Below, piece after piece: positions 51,901 to 58,760 of a stretch of DNA of 64,000 nucleotides. How positions within the stretch are numbered: position 1 is the stretch's first letter; the number at the start of each line of letters is the position of its first letter. Made by a program: the position numbers and the translations under genes. The notes under the pieces were generated by a model, which saw nothing but the letters and a program-made list of their open reading frames with translations, searched no databases and was not told where the DNA came from. The DNA comes from Marivirga tractuosa DSM 4126 (GTDB taxonomy: Bacteria; Bacteroidota; Bacteroidia; Cytophagales; Cyclobacteriaceae). The stretch spans positions 4,076,001-4,140,000 of the forward strand of contig NC_014759.1 in the NCBI RefSeq assembly GCF_000183425.1. Reading direction: 5' to 3'.

Positions 51901-52695
51901 TTCATCAATTAAACCTATTATATGCAATAGTTCCTTGTAAAATTTGCTGTCAAGAGAGTTGCTGTCATTTTTGAAGCGTAACTTAAGTAGGTGCTCCGGG
52001 GATAGAAGTTTGAATAGAACAATTAATTTATTATCGTCTTTCTGTTCATTATTTAAAAGTGGTTTTTTATACTCATTTAGGTCAAAATGAGTATAATTCA
52101 ATTGACCTAGTACTTTTTCAATAAAAGGATTTGCAATTTCTTTATAAAAGAAATCTGTAGTATTACCACTTAAGCGACCAGCTTCAAATTCTTTAAATTG
52201 ATTCACTAAGGGTTTATTATTGTAGAATAGTTTTTCGAAAAGTTGAGCATCAAAGATGAACCATTCATTAATATTTGTGGCTATTAAGTGTTTAAGCTCT
52301 TTATTGTTTTGATGGACTCGTTCACGTAAATAATAAAGTAACAGTTCCTGTAATGCTTTTGTATTCAGTTTTTTGGTTGACAGCATTTCTGCTTTATTAC
52401 TAGCCTTTTTAGTTTCTATAATTACCCCAACACTAGAATCAGCATTTTTCCCATTATGTACTACTAAATCACTACTTTCTTTTGTATTGATATAGTGGTT
52501 AGGATCATAATAGGTCTTTTTTAAAAAATCTATTAGAACGATTTTATTATGTTCTTCACGTTTTTCATTATCAGCCCTTTCAATCAATTGAATTATATTG
52601 ATTTTAAAGTTTTCAATAGACTCTCGGTAAGGCTTAACCTTTAGAAATGCTTTATTGAGTGATTTTCGGGGAGTCAGTATCTTATGGTTTGACAT
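48952..52695 (-). CDS. Type IIG restriction-modification enzyme (nuclease, methyltransferase, specificity fused)
   Basis: The protein has 1247 residues. The N-terminus carries a PD-(D/E)xK-like site (Asp76, Glu94-x-Lys96 in VIIETKK, then ALQELLLYYLRE). An adenine methyltransferase follows with motif I DPAVGSGHFLVSALNEI (about 550-558) and motif IV NPPY (833-836). The last 300 residues (LRGRDITPWY, YWKEFERPKIMYQRFQIK, CNDSVWII) look like a TaqI-type target-recognition domain. A single chain that cuts and methylates fits Eco57I-like type IIG enzymes. BREX PglX is similar in size but lacks this nuclease. It leads a four-gene operon with HEPN, PIN-like and unknown genes. Confidence 0.88.
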   Translation of the reverse strand: MSNHKILTPRKSLNKAFLKVKPYRESIENFKINIIQLIERADNEKREEHNKIVLIDFLKKTYYDPNHYINTKESSDLVVHNGKNADSSVGVIIETKKASNKAEMLSTKKLNTKALQELLLYYLRERVHQNNKELKHLIATNINEWFIFDAQLFEKLFYNNKPLVNQFKEFEAGRLSGNTTDFFYKEIANPFIEKVLGQLNYTHFDLNEYKKPLLNNEQKDDNKLIVLFKLLSPEHLLKLRFKNDSNSLDSKFYKELLHIIGLIDEKQGGKRVIGRKKESERNAGTLLENTIIQLDSLDKIYRLEKPNQYGTTNEDRLFNVGLQLCITWINRILFLKLMEAQLINYHKGDNSYAFLNFKKIKNFDDLNSLFFQVLAKKNNNRSEEIQNNFQKVPYLNSSLFEPNDLEHNTLFISNLRDEKEIPLHPNTVLKNSNGKKRSGKLNTLEYLFAFLEAYDFSSEGGEEIQEDNKTLINASVLGLIFEKINGYKDGSFFTPGFITMYMCRESIRRSVVQKFNEIKEWNCKNFDELYDKIEDRNEANTIINSLKICDPAVGSGHFLVSALNEIIAVKNDLKVLQDREGKRLKEYHFEVINDELVITDDDSELFEYSIKNKESQRVQEALFHEKQTIIENCLFGVDINPNSVKICRLRLWIELLKNAYYKNETELETLPNIDINIKCGNSLVSRFDLDVSISKILKNKKWNVDTYKAAVKSYQNAKTKEEKRDFERLIEIIKGDFRTDIAKYSDRDVRDLQKENEKLYVRYQSKQLFDSKLSKKQLKDKKELEENINSLTQKIKEKQNNPIFSNAFEWRFEFPEVLNDKGDYLGFDVVIGNPPYIRQEELKEFKNYFKSTFPTYSGTADIYVFFIEKGYSILKKNGEFTYIMPNKFMQAGYGRNARKFLLEHNIVEFLNFGDLQVFEEATTYPCILFAQKSNPNKDLKVINIDTLKFPDGFQVYIDTHRNVINQNSLNNETWIISNSEDQDLLEKIKSISKPLNEFLTGVANYGIKTGLSSAFFINEKTKNQITEVDPNSIKLIKPMLRGRDITPWYSKSENSYLIGTFPSLRLNIDNYTGIKNHLKSFGIKRLEQSGENGSRKKTSGKWFETQDSIAYWKEFERPKIMYQRFQIKPCFIYDEEGQYCNDSVWIIPTDDKVLLGILNSKLGWWLISKYCTAIQNGYQLIWKYFSQVPIATANESQKIKITDKVNEIISEKKENPHLDLSELESEIDQLVYQLYGLTDEEIKIIEN

Positions 52696-52832
52696 TCAAA
52701 TAAAAATAAGGATTTATAAATTGAAGTCAATTTAATAGAATTTACTTAAAAGGTTAAATTATTCATGACAAAGTAAAATGGACTATTATCAATTTATACT
52801 GACCTAAATAGAATCAAAGTATCAATGTGATT

Positions 52833-53591
52833 TTAAAAAATCAATCTATCAGGTTTGAAACCTTCTTGCTCTTGTAAGTCAATATACCCTAATTGGTTGG
52901 TCATTAATTGAGTTTCTCCAATTTGGAAATCTTTTCTGTTTGCATGATGATGACCATAAATCCAGTAATTGGGCTTAAATTCCTTAATGAAAGGTTCTAA
53001 TTCAACTGCAAAAGCTTCATTCAATATGCTGCCTTGATATTTTGAGGGGTAATTAATTTTGGTGGGTACATGATGTGTAACTACTACTGACTTTTCATTT
53101 TCACTACATTCCTCCAACTCCTTCTGAATAAAGGAAAGGCAGTCTTCATGAAGCTGATTATATTTTTTAGGTCGGAGGCTTAATCCATCATCTTTAATCA
53201 CTCTAAAATCATTCATACCACGTTTTATGTCATTTGCATACTGATCTCCAATTGAAGTCCAGAGCGTGCTATAGATGATTTTATAATCTTGAAAATGAAT
53301 TGATTTATTATTTAGCAAAATAACATTATCTCGAATTTGCTCTTGAAATGAACCGCTTCTTTCATTTATATCAGATTGGTAATATTCGTGATTGCCAGGA
53401 ATCCAATATACCATCTCAAAATTATCAGATACATAATCGAAAAAGTTATCTGCAGCATGCATCATGTTGAAAGGAATAATGTCACCTGCCAAAATCAAAA
53501 TATCACCTTTAGCTTCCAAAGGATATTTCTCAATGAAAACTTTGTTCATCATAAACTCTAAATGAAGGTCTGATGCGAATTGGATTTTCAT
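52833..53591 (-). CDS. Calcineurin-like metallophosphoesterase
   Basis: The protein has 252 residues from the ATG at 53591; the TTG two codons upstream is less likely. It has FASDLHLE, ILAGDI, GNHEYY, VVTHHVP and YGHHHAN, the complete metal-binding set of the family. There is no signal peptide. Substrates range from cyclic nucleotides to nucleic acids. It lies 138 bp upstream of the restriction gene on the same strand, so it may be transcribed separately. A role in nucleotide signalling linked to defence is possible. Confidence 0.85.
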   Translation of the reverse strand: MKIQFASDLHLEFMMNKVFIEKYPLEAKGDILILAGDIIPFNMMHAADNFFDYVSDNFEMVYWIPGNHEYYQSDINERSGSFQEQIRDNVILLNNKSIHFQDYKIIYSTLWTSIGDQYANDIKRGMNDFRVIKDDGLSLRPKKYNQLHEDCLSFIQKELEECSENEKSVVVTHHVPTKINYPSKYQGSILNEAFAVELEPFIKEFKPNYWIYGHHHANRKDFQIGETQLMTNQLGYIDLQEQEGFKPDRLIF

Positions 53592-53847
53592 GGTCAAAAG
53601 ATATAGAATCCAAGCTGATTTTAAAATTGTCTTCCGATCTCATTTAAGATTTTTTCAATTTTCAGAGTATTTATCACAAGAAGTAATAGAAAATAGGGCT
53701 GAATAAGCAACAAGCACGTTTTAGCAGGGCTTTTTTTGCTGTCCTTTAAAAGGAGGTTGATTTTTTTAAGCTTTACAAAGTATTTATATACAATTGAAAA
53801 TTGATAAAAAAAATATTGACCACAATTCTGTCATAAGACTGCAAAAT

Positions 53848-54030
53848 ATGATGAAAGTGCCACTGACACTTTTTGTCTGTTTTGTGTCTTCCTTAGTGGC
53901 TATAGGTCTGGCTAGTCCTAATGCGACAGGCATTTTAATAATGCTTTTCTTATTGACGGGAACTGTTGCTTGTTTGGTCTGGGGAGTTTCAATTTATTTA
54001 AAGATACATAGAATAGATAATAAATTATGA
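53848..54030 (+). CDS. Small two-TM membrane protein
   Basis: The product has 60 residues from the ATG at 53848 (the next codon but none is ATG as well, so 53851 is also possible). A TTG at 53794 would add 18 residues. Two hydrophobic stretches, LTLFVCFVSSLVAIGLA and GILIMLFLLTGTVACLVW, form a hairpin. No family recognised. It is an isolated gene divergent from the metallophosphoesterase. Confidence 0.5.
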   Translation: MMKVPLTLFVCFVSSLVAIGLASPNATGILIMLFLLTGTVACLVWGVSIYLKIHRIDNKL

Positions 54031-54099
54031 ATTTACATGGTTTCAAAGTTCCTTACAATGTCACTAACAATTAAAATACTGATAAGCCTATAAAAAGAA

Positions 54100-54125
54100 A
54101 GCCGTTGGATCCCCACCCAACGGCT
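54100..54125 (-). terminator. Terminator hairpin facing the minus strand
   Basis: AGCCGTTGG (54100-54108) and CCAACGGCT (54117-54125) form a perfect 9-bp stem. Read on the minus strand it is followed by TTCTTTTTAT. It could end the transcript of the Xre gene whose stop is at 54282, or act in both directions. Confidence 0.65.
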
Positions 54126-54281
54126 ATATTTCAACCAAAACCTTACAAAGTCATTGACTTGATAAGATACCTCAAATTAAATTAAATTATTACACAGATG
54201 CAAGTAGCTTCAAATGAAATAACCTTATTTCTAAGGTTTGCACTAATCAATGAAATGGGAAATGCTTAAATGGAAAAAAAA

Positions 54282-54545
54282 TTAAGCCTTATTTTGACGT
54301 GATTCCACCTTTTTCACAATTTCAGAAGGTTTGATTCCTAAAACAACACAAAGTCTGAATAGGGTGGGAATGGAAGGAAATGATATTTTCCGTTCAATCC
54401 TAGAAAGCACAACTCGTTCCATATTTGCAAGATCACACAGCTTCTGCTGAGTAAGGCCTTTTTCTAACCTTACCTCCTTTAATACATCTGCAAAATACTC
54501 TTTAAGTAATTCTTCCACGATGGAAAGGTAAAATTGACCGAGCAT
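54282..54545 (-). CDS. Xre-family HTH regulator
   Basis: The protein has 87 residues. The HTH is EVRLEKGLTQQKLCDLANME followed by VLSRIERKISFPSIPTL and FRLCVVLGIKPSEIV, a standard Cro/CI fold. It is divergent from the unknown gene at 54616, with a shared 70-bp control region. It may repress one or both cargo genes of that cluster. Confidence 0.8.
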   Translation of the reverse strand: MLGQFYLSIVEELLKEYFADVLKEVRLEKGLTQQKLCDLANMERVVLSRIERKISFPSIPTLFRLCVVLGIKPSEIVKKVESRQNKA

Positions 54546-54615
54546 TTACCTTGAGTGGAATTGTACTCATTGATAGAATTTATTATATTTCGACTTCACT
54601 ATTAACCTTAGTAAA

Positions 54616-55005
54616 ATGGAAAAAGCGTTAAAATTAACAGTCAATGATTATACCGATGAAGAGGTAAAGGAATTTGATGGGCTAAGAAAATACTGCTCTA
54701 TGGAATCAATGGATATAGAGCTTTTAAAAGCCTCAAAACAGCCAGAAGAGAAGATTGAAAAATATAAGGAATATAAGGAAATATGCCTTTCAAATTATAG
54801 AGCTGCAAACTTAAGAGAACCTTCATTGCTTAGACAACGAGATTTTCACGAATTTTCTAAGGAAGAACTTGAAAAGTTTACTGATCTATTTAAAATCAAG
54901 ATTTTAGACCCCTCTTATGTATTTGAAAATATTCAAGAGAAAAGATTGTTCAAAGAAGTTATGATTGCATTTCACTTGGCAGGGCCAGGAGTTTTGTTAA
55001 GATAA
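54616..55005 (+). CDS. Unknown small cytoplasmic protein
   Basis: The protein has 129 residues, highly charged (Lys and Glu) and helical, beginning KALKLTVNDYTDEEVKEFDG. No signal, helix-turn-helix or catalytic motif is evident. It is followed 25 bp later by another small gene and lies downstream of the divergent Xre regulator. Codon use and a TATATTTCG near-promoter about 20 bp upstream support it as a real gene. Confidence 0.5.
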   Translation: MEKALKLTVNDYTDEEVKEFDGLRKYCSMESMDIELLKASKQPEEKIEKYKEYKEICLSNYRAANLREPSLLRQRDFHEFSKEELEKFTDLFKIKILDPSYVFENIQEKRLFKEVMIAFHLAGPGVLLR

Positions 55006-55030
55006 GATACAAAACAAAAATAGAGAAGTC

Positions 55031-55270
55031 ATGGAAAAGAGAAGATTTACAATAGCATATTACACAGGCGAGGAATTTGACCGCCCGAAGCTAAAAGAAA
55101 CCCATGAGGGCATAAAAGAAGCTGTCAGATGGTGTCAAAGAAACTATGTGCCACTTGCAGTAGTGGAAATTACCGAATGGGATACGGAGGAAAATTTAAC
55201 TCCAAAAGCATTAGGCTCATGCTGCTTAGAAGATGCTTATGAAAGCCAGATGGAATCATTGCCCAATTAA
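55031..55270 (+). CDS. Unknown small protein
   Basis: The protein has 79 residues, starting KRRFTIAYYTGEEFDRPKLK and containing WCQRNYVPLAVVEITEWD. The beginning has beta-strand character. No family is recognised. It follows the previous gene by 25 bp on the same strand, so the two are probably cotranscribed. Confidence 0.5.
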   Translation: MEKRRFTIAYYTGEEFDRPKLKETHEGIKEAVRWCQRNYVPLAVVEITEWDTEENLTPKALGSCCLEDAYESQMESLPN

Positions 55271-55304
55271 CAAATTCAATTTTAAACTATTAATCAAAAC
55301 CATT

Positions 55305-55964
55305 ATGAAAAAACTATCATTCACTATTTTTAGCATATTAACCCTTGCCTTCATTTCATGCGGACAAAAAACAAAAGAAACCAAATTTCCGGACGGATCC
55401 ATCAAAGAAAGATTTGAATATACTGTTGATGAAAATGGGTCTGAATTGAAAAACGGTGAATACACCCAATTTTATTCCAATGGACAAGTGAGAACCAAAG
55501 GAATATATGAAAACAACCTTTCAACTGGTTCATGGAAAAAGTGGGATAAAAAAGGTAATCTGATAAAAGAATACACCGCCAAGGAAGGAAATTATCACGG
55601 TGAAGAAATATCCTATAATTCCAAAGGTGACACTATTAAGAAAAACACCTATGATGAGGGCATTTTAACCCATTTAATGGAAAATAATGAAGTGGGTAAG
55701 CTGATTAAAGACATAAAATTGGAAGAAGGGCATAATAAGTCAATACTGGGAAAATGGAAAATTCATGATAAAACATATGAATTTTTGGACAATGGCACAG
55801 TTTTAATCGGGGAAAGAAAAATAAAGGGCACTTATCAAGCTAATGCAGAAAAGATCAAGATCAATGGGCAAATATTTAATATTTTAACCCTAAACAATGA
55901 CCATCTAATTTATGGGCGCAAGACTTTTACTGGCTCGATGAATATTTCAGGAGAAAGAATTTAA
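55305..55964 (+). CDS. Lipoprotein with MORN/YwqK-like repeats and lipocalin-like end
   Basis: The protein has 219 residues from the ATG at 55305; an upstream in-frame start overlaps the previous gene and would spoil the signal. A signal ends with FISC (Cys20), so it is lipidated. Residues 45-130 show YwqK-like repeats (NGEYTQFYSNGQVRTKGIY, GSWKKWDKKGNLIKEY). The last 70 resemble a lipocalin-like strand set (ILGKWKIHDKTYEFLDNGTV). Cargo protein of the element, function unknown. Confidence 0.65.
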   Translation: MKKLSFTIFSILTLAFISCGQKTKETKFPDGSIKERFEYTVDENGSELKNGEYTQFYSNGQVRTKGIYENNLSTGSWKKWDKKGNLIKEYTAKEGNYHGEEISYNSKGDTIKKNTYDEGILTHLMENNEVGKLIKDIKLEEGHNKSILGKWKIHDKTYEFLDNGTVLIGERKIKGTYQANAEKIKINGQIFNILTLNNDHLIYGRKTFTGSMNISGERI

Positions 55965-55993
55965 TTTTTTAATACTTAATAAATAATCCATTC

Positions 55994-56506
55994 ATGAAGA
56001 AACTATCACTTACAATTTTAAGCTTTCTTATTGCCCTTACAGTAATGGCTCAGGAAGAATCATTTGATCAAGTCAATAAAACTGACGGCAGCTCAATAGA
56101 AGTAAAGGTAACCAAGGTTACTACCGATTTTATAGAATACAATTTCCCAGAGGAATCCTTGACAAATCAATTAAAAACATCTGAAATTGAATCCATTGTT
56201 TTCGCATCGGGAAGAACTCAAACCTTTGAGCAGGAAGATAAAAAGGAGGTAAAAACTGTTTCCTGGGAAGATGTAAAAGTCTATGAGGACGAAAACCAAG
56301 TTGCTTCTATGGAAATGGTCGATGATCTTGAAGTTGAAAAGAGTAAATATTACGGTGCGAAGAAAAAACTAAGGGAAGAAGCAATAGTGGCCATGAAAAA
56401 AGAAGCTGCAGCCAAAGGTGGTCATGCCGTATTGATTACTAATGAAAACTTTAAGAGAGTTCCTATTAATACTTACTCTATCAAAGGAGTCATCTACAAG
56501 GAATAG
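55994..56506 (+). CDS. Secreted protein of unknown function
   Basis: The protein has 170 residues with a signal peptide ending VMAQ. The next 60 residues (DQVNKTDGSSIEVKVTKVTT) are a small beta fold seen in many Bacteroidota secreted proteins. The C-terminal part, AIVAMKKEAAAKGGHAVLIT, resembles YbjQ-like heavy-metal-binding folds, weakly. It follows the lipoprotein by 29 bp. The two genes start with very similar signal sequences. Confidence 0.55.
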   Translation: MKKLSLTILSFLIALTVMAQEESFDQVNKTDGSSIEVKVTKVTTDFIEYNFPEESLTNQLKTSEIESIVFASGRTQTFEQEDKKEVKTVSWEDVKVYEDENQVASMEMVDDLEVEKSKYYGAKKKLREEAIVAMKKEAAAKGGHAVLITNENFKRVPINTYSIKGVIYKE

Positions 56507-56530
56507 AAATCTAAAAATACAAGGAGTTGC

Positions 56531-56707
56531 TTACTTCCACTCAATTCTTCTTTTATGGAAAGTAAGCGGCTCTTTTCTGTTCATCAGAATAAGCTTATTG
56601 AAGCTTTTCCATTTCTCAGCGTCACTCATTTTCATAAAAACCAATCTATCCTCTGTTTCAGGATCAACATTTGGATTCCAGTTTAAATGCATTTTATTTT
56701 TTGGCAT
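56531..56707 (-). CDS. Small 58-residue basic protein downstream of mobC
   Basis: ATG at 56707 to TAA at 56531. It encodes MPKNKMHLNWNPNVDPETED, then RLVFMKMSDAEKWKSFNKLI and a basic tail ending RRIEWK. The composition is protein-like (aromatic, acidic and basic balance, no low complexity), unlike an accidental frame. It sits 32 bp after the mobC stop in the same direction, so it is likely part of that transcript. Family unknown. Confidence 0.6.
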   Translation of the reverse strand: MPKNKMHLNWNPNVDPETEDRLVFMKMSDAEKWKSFNKLILMNRKEPLTFHKRRIEWK

Positions 56708-56738
56708 AATTTCAAATATACTGAATGGTATGAAGTAA

Positions 56739-57101
56739 TTAATTTCTTTGTATAGCTAGATGTATTTCCTTTAACTCAGCAATCATTTCTTCTAGGTCAT
56801 TTTTGAACTTTTTAATTTCATTTGGATCTTTAGTGATATTAAGAATTTTAGCAATTTGATTTATTTTCAAACCTATTTCATGAAACTTCTCAAGCATTTT
56901 CTCATCAGTTTTGGAGACTATTTTTATTCTGTTACTTAGGGCTTTATCTCTTACATATTCAGATAATGAACGCTGTTTTGCTAATTTAATTATTTTTTCC
57001 TTTTCTTTCTCAGTGCATTTAAAACCAAGGCCTTCTGAAAGTTTTTCTGATTCATTTTTTCTAGGTCTTCCTGTCTTCTTTGGATTTCTTTTTTCATTCA
57101 T
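56739..57101 (-). CDS. MobC-like plasmid mobilisation (relaxosome accessory) protein
   Basis: The protein has 120 residues from the ATG at 57101; a longer form from 57149 is possible. A basic start (KKTGRPRKNESEKLSEG) is followed by KCTEKEKEKIIKLAKQRSLSEYVRDKAL, the ribbon-helix-helix-like text of MobC/BmgB proteins, and helices ending LEEMIAELKEIHLAIQRN. MobC binds oriT and helps the relaxase. No relaxase gene is seen in the window, and the downstream slot where mobA usually sits holds only a 58-residue gene. It suggests mobilisation by a relaxase provided in trans. Confidence 0.75.
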   Translation of the reverse strand: MNEKRNPKKTGRPRKNESEKLSEGLGFKCTEKEKEKIIKLAKQRSLSEYVRDKALSNRIKIVSKTDEKMLEKFHEIGLKINQIAKILNITKDPNEIKKFKNDLEEMIAELKEIHLAIQRN

Positions 57102-57152
57102 TTTTCTGTAGAGTTTAATTAATTTAAAAATGTGACCTGTAGGGAGCATTTG

Positions 57153-57217
57153 AAAGAACGTCCCTGTTCTTTAGGGTCAAGGGGCAATGCCCTTTGCAAG
57201 GACTTTTGGTAATACCA
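57153..57217. other. Candidate oriT: three hairpins upstream of mobC
   Basis: Within 65 bp there are three inverted repeats: AAAGAAC/GTTCTTT (57153-57172, 6-bp spacer), AAGGGGC/GCCCTT with one bulge around AAT (57179-57194), and TGGTA-A-TACCA (57207-57217). The patch is richer in G and C than its surroundings and lies just upstream of mobC, as oriT sites usually do. The nic site cannot be placed. Confidence 0.5.
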
Positions 57218-57250
57218 GAATATACCTTGCTTTTTACGCTAATATCAAAT

Positions 57251-57475
57251 TCAATCGTTTAAATATTTCTCTATAATCACATTGCCATTGGGGTTCTTAT
57301 TTTCAAGATAATATCGATTCGCATACTTGGCTATATAGGCCAAATCCCCTTTAAGTTGCTTTTCTTCCAGCTTCTTTCTATTTCTGTAGGATTTTTGCTT
57401 GCATTTGATGCTGCAGTAATTCGAATTTTTATATCCGTTGTACTCAACTTGACACTGTATACATTTCTTTTCCAT
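57251..57475 (-). CDS. Small zinc-ribbon-like protein
   Basis: The protein has 74 residues. Two Cys pairs, CIQC (residues 5-8) and CSIKC (about 21-25), form a zinc-finger-like start, followed by basic KQKSYRNRKKLEEKQLKG. It is probably DNA- or RNA-binding. It lies between mobC and the partition genes on the same strand. No named family. Confidence 0.55.
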   Translation of the reverse strand: MEKKCIQCQVEYNGYKNSNYCSIKCKQKSYRNRKKLEEKQLKGDLAYIAKYANRYYLENKNPNGNVIIEKYLND

Positions 57476-57513
57476 TTGGTAACGTTATGGATTAAATCAA
57501 AATAGAGCAGGAG

Positions 57514-57822
57514 TTAAGAGTCCTTTTTTGGTCGTTTCTCAATATTGTCAATAGATTCAAATAATAAATCCAAGGCATTTTCTAAAGCTTGTTTTTGGGT
57601 ATAATTGTAATCTTCCCTGAGCTTTTTAGTATGAACAAAATCTTTGAGTTTTTCTAAATGATCATCACTAATTAGAAATGTTTGCCGAGTATATTTTTTG
57701 GCTTTTTTATCATTTGATAAAACTGGCTCAGGCTTCTCATTACTATCTTCAAAATTCGAGAAGAAATCATCAGTTGATTTCGGCTTCTGATCTCGTTTGA
57801 TACTAATTCTACTTTTCGACAT
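57514..57822 (-). CDS. Small ParB-like centromere-binding candidate (type Ib partner)
   Basis: The protein has 102 residues, with a basic, disordered N-terminus (about 1-45) and a C-terminal half (YTRQTFLISDDHLEKLKDFV and TQKQALENALDLLFESID) that fits a ribbon-helix-helix fold. The gene overlaps parA by 14 bp. Partners of ParA in type Ib partition systems are small, RHH-like and encoded directly downstream of parA, so this is the natural ParB equivalent. Sequence alone does not prove the fold. Confidence 0.6.
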   Translation of the reverse strand: MSKSRISIKRDQKPKSTDDFFSNFEDSNEKPEPVLSNDKKAKKYTRQTFLISDDHLEKLKDFVHTKKLREDYNYTQKQALENALDLLFESIDNIEKRPKKDS

Positions 57823-58582
57823 GGTTGTGGATATTTAAGATTTCATTTGCTAAATTTCTATAATCTGTGGCACCATTTGATTCGGGTGCATATTCAAAAA
57901 TATCTTTTCTGGCTGAGGGAGATTCTTTGAGCTGAACGCACTCTCTAATTCCAGTTTTTAACAGCAATCGCGGATAGTCAATCTGTATGATATTTTCTAC
58001 TTCCTGACTGATAAGTTTTCTTCTATGGTGGCGTGTGAAAAATACGCCTGATAGTTTTAAGTCAGGGTTTAATCGCTTTTTCATTTTATTGATAGTCTTA
58101 ATAACTTCATCAAGTCCATCTAAGCTAAATTCTTGGGATTCCAAAGGAGTGTATACCTCCGAGGCTGCTACATAAGCATTTACCGATAGAAGCCCTAGAG
58201 AAGGGGGACAATCTAAAATAATGAAATCTATGTCTACCGATTTGGTAAGCTCAGCAAGCTCCTCCTGTAGGATGTAAAATGCATCAGGATTAGTGCCACT
58301 ATTTTGCTCAAAAGCAGCCAAGTTTTTACTGGATGGAATTAACAATAAGTTCTTACGAATTTTAGCAACAGTTTCCTTAATGGCGTATTCTTTCAATAAA
58401 ACTCCATATACATGCTTTTCAGGATCAATTATACCACAAGACTTACTCAAATTTGCTTGAGGATCTAAATCGATTAAAAGTACTCTATTCCCTTCTAAAG
58501 CTAGGGCTGCTGCAATGTTAAGGCTTGAGGTAGTTTTCCCCACACCTCCTTTTTGATTTGATATTGCGATTGTTCTGGTCAT
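57809..58582 (-). CDS. parA: ParA-family partition ATPase
   Basis: The protein has 257 residues. The deviant Walker A is SNQKGGVGKTTSSLNIA. It also has VLLIDLDPQANLSKSCG and IDFIILDCPPSLGLLSVNA. There is no HTH extension ahead of the ATPase, which marks the short type Ib/Soj-like form. The gene overlaps its small partner by 14 bp. Directly upstream lies a 9-bp phased repeat array likely to be the centromere. It implies that the element exists as an extrachromosomal replicon at some stage. Confidence 0.88.
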   Translation of the reverse strand: MTRTIAISNQKGGVGKTTSSLNIAAALALEGNRVLLIDLDPQANLSKSCGIIDPEKHVYGVLLKEYAIKETVAKIRKNLLLIPSSKNLAAFEQNSGTNPDAFYILQEELAELTKSVDIDFIILDCPPSLGLLSVNAYVAASEVYTPLESQEFSLDGLDEVIKTINKMKKRLNPDLKLSGVFFTRHHRRKLISQEVENIIQIDYPRLLLKTGIRECVQLKESPSARKDIFEYAPESNGATDYRNLANEILNIHNHVEK

Positions 58583-58589
58583 ATTATTT

Positions 58590-58760
58590 GTATTTAAAGT
58601 ATTTACTATTCATAATTTGAATACTGTATTACTTATATTTCCTCATAACATTGTATTACACTTATTACATGGTCACACAGTATTTTTGATATTACCAGTA
58701 TTACACAGTAATAAAGTATTACAGCTGAATACTTGAGGACTAGTATTCACAGTATTACAT
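58590..58760. repeat. 9-bp phased GTATTAC repeats upstream of parA (putative parS)
   Basis: Five exact GTATTAC copies start at 58626, 58653, 58698, 58716 and 58752, with spacings 27, 45, 18 and 36, all multiples of nine. Near copies fall in the same register at 58590, 58599, 58662, 58680, 58689 and 58743. The array covers the gap between parA and the primase, about 19 units of 9 bp. Arrays of short direct repeats upstream of parA are the centromeres of type Ib systems. Confidence 0.7.

Noticed and set aside
48952..52695. Reading the large methyltransferase as BREX PglX
   Set aside because: No pglZ, brxC or brxL genes are nearby, and the N-terminus has its own PD-(D/E)xK site, which fits type IIG instead.
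53690..53760. Possible terminator around the T7 run near 53730
   Set aside because: The flanking AGCAGGGC does not find a complementary arm at a usable distance, so no stable stem forms.
56442..56738. 98-residue plus-strand reading frame after the secreted protein
   Set aside because: It overlaps the 3' end of the preceding gene, is rich in Phe/Ser/Leu without a domain, and lies antisense to the more protein-like 58-residue frame.
58590..58760. Repeat array considered as CRISPR
   Set aside because: Units are 9 bp and contiguous, with no unique 30-bp spacers and no cas genes; partition repeats explain it better.
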